From assembly GCA_039555135.1 (NCBI GenBank), contig CP114179.1, positions 4,402,001-4,466,000 on the forward strand: a stretch of 64,000 nucleotides of DNA, in the 5' to 3' direction. Numbering within the stretch: position 1 is the first letter of the stretch; each line of letters begins with the position of its first letter. Position numbers and translations under genes: made by a program. The notes below the pieces were generated by a model. It searched no databases. It was given only the letters and a program-made list of their open reading frames with translations, and had not been told where the DNA came from. The DNA is from Phycisphaeraceae bacterium D3-23 (GTDB lineage: Bacteria > Planctomycetota > Phycisphaerae > Phycisphaerales > Phycisphaeraceae). Positions 59,972 to 64,000 of this stretch are shown one piece after another.

Positions 59972-60029
59972 CACGCTGCCAACCCCAGCCGACGAATTCG
60001 CCCTGACGCCCACGCGCCGGGGTTTTTTT
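59942..60029 (+). terminator. Putative attenuator: alternative hairpins ending in GGGG-T7
   Basis: CGGCT (59942-59946), at the end of the leader ORF, can pair with AGCCG at 59950-59954 or with the second AGCCG at 59987-59991. The latter overlaps the 5' arm of a later stem in which AACCCC (59981-59986) pairs with GGGGTT (60019-60024), followed by T7 (60023-60029). The last stem is only six pairs plus a short extension, so folding should be confirmed. Confidence 0.55.
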
Positions 60030-60108
60030 ATTGACCTTCGAAACGACCCCCACACACCCGACACCACACCTCAGCCCGACCCCGATCGGCCGACCCCGGA
60101 GCCCCGCC

Positions 60109-61155
60109 ATGATTATCGTGATGCAAGCCGACGCCACCGACGAACAGGTCCAGGGCGTCTCCGACCTGATTACCGAGATGGGGCTCACCCCCCAGCCGAT
60201 CCAGGGCAGCGACCTCGTCGTCGTCGCGGTCATCGGCGACGACCGGCTCAAGGACGGCTCGAAGCTCGAGACCGCGCCGGGCGTCGACCGCGTCATGCGC
60301 GTGATGTCGCCTTACAAAATGGCGGCCAAGGAGGCCACCGGCGGCGAGCGCACGCAGGTCCGCGTCGGAAAAGGCGACGGCTGTGTGTTCGGCGGGACCC
60401 AGGTGCCGGTCATCAGCGGGCCCTGCAGCGTCGAAGGCGAGGCGGAGATCCTTTACGCCGCCGAGCAGGTGAAGTCGGCAGGGGCACACGCGCTACGGGG
60501 CGGGGCGTTTAAGCCGCGCACCAACCCCTATGCGTTCCAGGGCCACGGCGAGGACGGGCTCAAGATGCTCGCCAATGCACGCGCCGCGACCGGGCTCCCG
60601 ATCGTCACCGAGGTCATCACGCCCGGCGACGTCGACCTCGTCGCCGAGTACGCCGACATGCTCCAGATCGGCACCCGCAACGCGCAGAACTTCAAGCTGC
60701 TCGAGGCCTGCGGCAAGGCGGGTAAGCCGATCCTGTACAAGCGTGGGATGTCGATGAACATCGACGAGTACCTCCAGGCGGCCGACTATATCCTCGCAGC
60801 GGGCAACGCGGACCTCGTGTTGTGCGAGCGCGGCATCCGTACGTTCGAGAACCACTCGCGCAACACGCTGTCGCTCTCGGTCGTGCCGGAGATCAAGCGG
60901 CGCAGCCACCTGCCGATCGTCATCGACCCCAGCCATGGCACGGGCCACGCCTACCTCGTGCCCGACATGGCCCGCGCCGCGATCGCCGCGGGCTGCGACG
61001 GTCTCGCGATCGAAAGCCACCCCGACCCCAAGCATGCATTCACCGACGGTGCGCAGTCGGTGACGCCCGAGGTGCTGGCAGAACTCATGCGTTCGCTCGC
61101 ACGCGTCGCCGAGGCGGTGGATCGGACGTGCCTGCCGTTGGCAAAAGTTGTCTAA
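60109..61155 (+). CDS. aroF: 3-deoxy-7-phosphoheptulonate synthase (DAHP synthase, type I with N-terminal regulatory-like domain)
   Basis: This enzyme condenses phosphoenolpyruvate and erythrose 4-phosphate to DAHP, the entry into aromatic biosynthesis. At 348 residues it has an N-terminal ferredoxin-like domain (MIIVMQADATDEQVQGVSDLI) as in Bacillus/Thermotoga-type enzymes. The barrel then has VISGPCSVEGE (metal Cys), ALRGGAFKPRTNPYAFQG, TEVITPGDVDLVAEYADMLQIGTRNAQNF, PILYKRGM, IDPSHGTGH (metal His) and AIESHPDPKHAFTDG. The upstream aromatic-rich leader suggests transcription attenuation, in addition to any feedback on the enzyme. Its stop overlaps the convergent hypothetical gene. Confidence 0.93.
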   Translation: MIIVMQADATDEQVQGVSDLITEMGLTPQPIQGSDLVVVAVIGDDRLKDGSKLETAPGVDRVMRVMSPYKMAAKEATGGERTQVRVGKGDGCVFGGTQVPVISGPCSVEGEAEILYAAEQVKSAGAHALRGGAFKPRTNPYAFQGHGEDGLKMLANARAATGLPIVTEVITPGDVDLVAEYADMLQIGTRNAQNFKLLEACGKAGKPILYKRGMSMNIDEYLQAADYILAAGNADLVLCERGIRTFENHSRNTLSLSVVPEIKRRSHLPIVIDPSHGTGHAYLVPDMARAAIAAGCDGLAIESHPDPKHAFTDGAQSVTPEVLAELMRSLARVAEAVDRTCLPLAKVV

Positions 61156-61898
61156 TGCAGATCGTACCAACCGCCCTGAACGTCTTCATCAGGCGGCAGG
61201 GTCGTGAGGACAAAGATAAACGGCGGGAACCTTGATTCGTGTTCCGTAACGCGTTTGGCGATGTCTTGGTACCGCTCGTCCTTGGCAAGCCCGCGCTGGC
61301 GCAATGCGATGTATGCCACGCCGATCACCGCCACGCCAGCCGTTGCAAACCAGAGCCAGGGCATTAGAGCAGCTAGCACCCAACTGACCACGCCCATTAT
61401 GACGACAAGGGTGAACAGTAAACACCCCGATGTGCAGCCATCGAATCGACTCCCGTAGTAGACCAGGTCTTCACGTCCGACAAACTGTTCCAAATGCGTG
61501 GCGCACTGTTCATGGTCTAACTCGTAAAAACGTAGCGCATACCGTCCCGGCTCGACAGAGAACTCATCTTGCTTGGTTGTGATTTGAGGATTACAGCTGC
61601 CATAATCTTCTAGCCCACCCGCAATAAGCTGCCCCGATTGTGATTCGATCAGAAAAACCCGGTCCAGCGTCTGATAGAGACCTAGCTGTTCGGCGTCGGG
61701 TCGCTCATTGACGTATATGTCAGATGGGTAACCGCCGTCGCTCGCGGTGTTGATAAAAAAAAGCCGACCCGCCTCGGACTCAGCTTCAAAGAAATCTATG
61801 TTGTCACCGTACTGGGTTGCGACATCCGGATAAATCCGCCCCGGGTCCCATACACCAACCATGGCCACGTCCGTCCCGAGTTCGATACGCTTGAGCAT
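61152..61898 (-). CDS. Hypothetical protein with C-terminal membrane hairpin
   Basis: This protein of about 248 residues is of unknown family. The N-terminal part is soluble and contains strands and acidic stretches (DVAMVGVWDPGRIYPDVATQYGD, GRYALRFYELDHEQCATHLEQFVGREDLVYYGSRFDGCTSGC). Two adjacent membrane helices follow (LLFTLVVIMGVVSWVLAALMPWLWFATAGVAVIGVAYIAL), then a charged tail ending in GGWYDLH. It looks like a cytoplasmic domain held to the membrane by a hairpin. The codon pattern is less GC-skewed than its neighbours, which may hint at transfer. The start at 61898 is used; the frame is open to 61952. Confidence 0.7.
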   Translation of the reverse strand: MLKRIELGTDVAMVGVWDPGRIYPDVATQYGDNIDFFEAESEAGRLFFINTASDGGYPSDIYVNERPDAEQLGLYQTLDRVFLIESQSGQLIAGGLEDYGSCNPQITTKQDEFSVEPGRYALRFYELDHEQCATHLEQFVGREDLVYYGSRFDGCTSGCLLFTLVVIMGVVSWVLAALMPWLWFATAGVAVIGVAYIALRQRGLAKDERYQDIAKRVTEHESRFPPFIFVLTTLPPDEDVQGGWYDLH

Positions 61899-62039
61899 GT
61901 GACTATCCTGGCAAGACTTGAGGGCGTGCTGACAGTGTCTTGACGCAAGCAATTAGTGTAGCGGCGGCCGAAAAACCAGCGGCCGCAACCCCATCGCTCC
62001 GCCGCGCGTATGATCTGATGAACTCAAGGCGTTTGGCTC

Positions 62040-62966
62040 ATGATTCAAATCTCCGATATGCGCGTGGACTACGACGGCTTCACCGCCGTGCGTGGCCTGT
62101 CGCTTGAGATCGAGGCCGGACAGGTCTTCGGGCTCATCGGGCCCAACGGCGCGGGCAAAACCAGCACCATCCGCGTCCTCGCGACGCTCCAGGAACCCAC
62201 CTACGGCGAGGTCCATGTCGGCGGGTTCGATGTCGCCGAGCAGCCCGACCAGGTCCACGGCATCCTCGGCTTCATGCCCGACCTCGCGCCCGTCTACGAC
62301 GACCTCAAAGTCTGGGAGTTCCTCGACCTCTTCGCCTCGGCCTACTTTATCGACCGACGCGAACGCAAAAAACGCATCGACGAAGTCCTCGACATGGTCG
62401 AGCTCGGCGGGAAACGCGACGTCAAGGGCGGCACCCTGTCGCGCGGGATGACACAGCGCTGCGTCCTGGCCAAAACGCTGCTGCATCGGCCCCGGGTCCT
62501 GCTGCTCGACGAGCCCGCGAGCGGCGTCGACCCGATCGCGCGCATCGAGTTTCGCAAGATCCTCCGCCGACTCGCGGCCGAGGGGCGCACGGTGCTCGTC
62601 TCGTCGCATATCCTCACCGAGCTGGCGGACATGTGCGACTCGATCGGCGTGATGCAGCAGGGCGAGATGATCGAGTCGGGCCGGATCGACGACATTGTCG
62701 CGCGGATGCAGCCCAAGCGGGTCGTCGAGATCGACTGCCCCGGCGCGGCCGACACGGCGGTGGGGCTGCTCGCCGGTCGGCCCGGCGTCGTCGCGATCAC
62801 CCACGAGGGCAAGAAGCTCTCCATCGAGTTCGAGGGCGACGAGGTCGAGCTCGCCGGGCTCCTGCGCTACCTCGTCGCCAGCGGCGTCGCGGTGACGCGC
62901 TTCGTCGAGCACAAGATGAACGTCGAGGACATCATGATGGAGCTCGGCGCCAAGGAGGTCTCGTGA
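62040..62966 (+). CDS. ABC transporter ATP-binding protein (ABC-2 exporter type)
   Basis: This ATPase of 308 residues belongs to an ABC-2 type exporter. Walker A is GLIGPNGAGKTS near residue 36, the Q-loop is replaced by FMPDLAPVYDDL, the signature is LSRGMTQR, Walker B is VLLLDEPASGVDP and the switch His is in VLVSSHIL. The last ~80 residues form a small regulatory domain common in the CcmA/NatA class. The substrate is unknown; the permease encoded next should be its partner. It overlaps the permease start by 4 bases. Confidence 0.92.
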   Translation: MIQISDMRVDYDGFTAVRGLSLEIEAGQVFGLIGPNGAGKTSTIRVLATLQEPTYGEVHVGGFDVAEQPDQVHGILGFMPDLAPVYDDLKVWEFLDLFASAYFIDRRERKKRIDEVLDMVELGGKRDVKGGTLSRGMTQRCVLAKTLLHRPRVLLLDEPASGVDPIARIEFRKILRRLAAEGRTVLVSSHILTELADMCDSIGVMQQGEMIESGRIDDIVARMQPKRVVEIDCPGAADTAVGLLAGRPGVVAITHEGKKLSIEFEGDEVELAGLLRYLVASGVAVTRFVEHKMNVEDIMMELGAKEVS

Positions 62967-64000
62967 CAAACCCTCCAACGACCGCGCTGGGCCGAGTACT
63001 CAAGCTGCTGGGCGAACTCAACATCGCTGCCAACCCGCTGGTGCTGCGCGGCATCCGGACGCGCCTGCGACTGAACGCGCTGATCAGCGCGGCGCTCATC
63101 ACGATCACGATCTCGGGCTTCCTTTACATCTTTGTCTACAACGGCACGATCAATAACCTTCAGCCCGAGAACGCCACGCCAGAGGAGCTCGCGCGGCTCG
63201 GCCGCGCCGCCGCGAAGTCCGCGCTGATGCCGCTCATCTTCCTGCAGGGCATCATCCTCATGGTACTGGGCACAGGTGCCGCGGCCGGCGGGATCGCACG
63301 CGAACGCTCCGACCGCCTGCTCGACTACCACCGCGTCTCGCCCATGCCCCCGCACGCCAAGATCCTCGGGCTCCTCTTCGGGCTCCCGATCCGCGAATAC
63401 TTCATGTTCGTCCTCACGCTCCCGTTCGTCGGCTACGCCGCGTACAAGGGGCATGTCCCGTTCATCGCGCTCCTCCAGTTCTACATCGTCTTTATCACCT
63501 CCGTCTGGCTCTACCACCTCACGGGCATGGTCTCGGGCATGATCGTCGACCGGCCGTGGCGCGCGGGCTTCGTCGTGCAGGGCCTCGTCATCGGGCTCTA
63601 CATCGGGCTGCCCCAGCTTTCCGCCCTCGGGCTCACCTCCTTCGAGTTCCTCACCGCCAGGCCCGCGTTCTACGGCATCGTCCAGCAACACCTGCTTACC
63701 GACTGGAACGAGATCGACTCGATGAACCGCGGCTGGGAGGAGGCCCGACTCCGCCTCGCCGCGCTGCGCTGGAGCGAGGTCGCCTTCTTCAACGTCAAGA
63801 TGCACCCGCTGGTCTTCTCGCTCATGGTGCAGTCCTTCGTGCTCGCGATCCTCTACACCGTCATCCACCGCAAGTGGCTGGGCGAGGCGCGCCTCGCGCT
63901 GTCTAAACCCACCGGGCTCATCTTCTTCGCGCTGCTCCAGTTCTTCGTGCTCGGCTCGCTGCTCGGGCTGCTCTGGGACACCGCCTCCTTCACCGAGATG
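62963..64000 (+). CDS. ABC-2 type transporter permease, truncated by window edge
   Basis: The frame from GTG 62963 is open through the last base, giving at least 346 residues. AAGGAGG lies 5 bases before the GTG. The sequence has membrane helices around ALITITISGFLYIFVY, LIFLQGIILMVLGTGAAAGGI, EYFMFVLTLPFVGYAAY, FYIVFITSVWLYHLTGMV and GLVIGLYIGL. The motif GGIARERSDRLLDYHRVSPMPPHAKILG between helices is the typical ABC-2 coupling-loop ExxxGTLEx-type region. It pairs with the upstream ATPase; the substrate is not evident. Confidence 0.88.
   Translation, partial: MTNPPTTALGRVLKLLGELNIAANPLVLRGIRTRLRLNALISAALITITISGFLYIFVYNGTINNLQPENATPEELARLGRAAAKSALMPLIFLQGIILMVLGTGAAAGGIARERSDRLLDYHRVSPMPPHAKILGLLFGLPIREYFMFVLTLPFVGYAAYKGHVPFIALLQFYIVFITSVWLYHLTGMVSGMIVDRPWRAGFVVQGLVIGLYIGLPQLSALGLTSFEFLTARPAFYGIVQQHLLTDWNEIDSMNRGWEEARLRLAALRWSEVAFFNVKMHPLVFSLMVQSFVLAILYTVIHRKWLGEARLALSKPTGLIFFALLQFFVLGSLLGLLWDTASFTEM

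Noticed and set aside
1-64000. CRISPR array, rRNA operon, insertion sequence or prophage
   Set aside because: No direct-repeat/spacer series, no rRNA sequence and no transposase, integrase or phage structural gene was found.

Overview
The window looks like a GC-rich chromosomal segment from a planctomycete, most likely class Phycisphaerae. The clues are secreted giant proteins that end in a dockerin-like EF-hand pair plus a PEP-CTERM tail (V/I-PEP, hydrophobic stretch, Arg cluster), a LEPR-XLL N-terminus on a CotH/lamin-tail protein, a formylglycine-type sulfatase, an ECF sigma factor next to a Ser/Thr kinase with TPRs, and dense high-GC coding. This placement is inferred from families; there is no rRNA in the window.

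Layout: (1) 1-3402, the end of a hydantoinase/oxoprolinase HyuA and a complete HyuB. (2) 3502-5520, a secreted sulfatase with a PA14-like tail, convergent with (3) an FG-GAP PEP-CTERM protein (5517-7175, minus). (4) 7501-19388, three large secreted beta-strand-repeat PEP-CTERM proteins in tandem; the first is split by a frameshift. (5) A tRNA-Gly(UCC) at 19474-19546. (6) 19730-37434, an exopolysaccharide locus: membrane protein of unknown function, GT4, initiating sugar transferase, WecG/TagA-type transferase, Wzx-like flippase, Wzy/WaaL-like polymerase, polysaccharide deacetylase, Wzz/BY-kinase, GT2, and a nucleotide-sugar block (UXS-like epimerase, UDP-sugar dehydrogenase, RmlC-like epimerase, SAF-domain oxidoreductase, sugar-1-P cytidylyltransferase, PIG-L deacetylase), many with start/stop overlaps. 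(7) 37465-49413, mixed housekeeping and secreted genes: NAD kinase, alpha/beta hydrolase, IspD, a DUF7219-like protein, a TPR metallopeptidase, a class V aminotransferase, a LolA-like protein, a DUF1080 lipoprotein, a compact GH2-like protein, NfeD, and a TrkA-N channel. (8) 49652-58077, the CotH giant, then the ECF sigma/kinase pair. (9) 58301-64000, a thioesterase, a membrane C39-like protein, DAHP synthase, a hypothetical protein and the start of an ABC exporter.

Two things stand out. First, a 24-codon ORF rich in aromatic codons (core FYFDAFWF), with a TTGACA promoter and a GGGG-T7 terminator-like signal, lies just upstream of DAHP synthase. This is the arrangement of a ribosome-mediated aromatic amino acid attenuator, with a possibly leaderless leader peptide. 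Second, four genes carry surplus-base disruptions: one extra CG unit in (CG)4 runs of three genes (secreted giant, NAD kinase, Ser/Thr kinase P-loop) and one extra base in a C or G run of two. NAD kinase is normally essential, so consensus error is the leading explanation, but real slippage at these tracts can be tested.

Intergenic spaces also hold several strong inverted repeats, two of which share a 20-base core and appear to belong to a dispersed repeat family.
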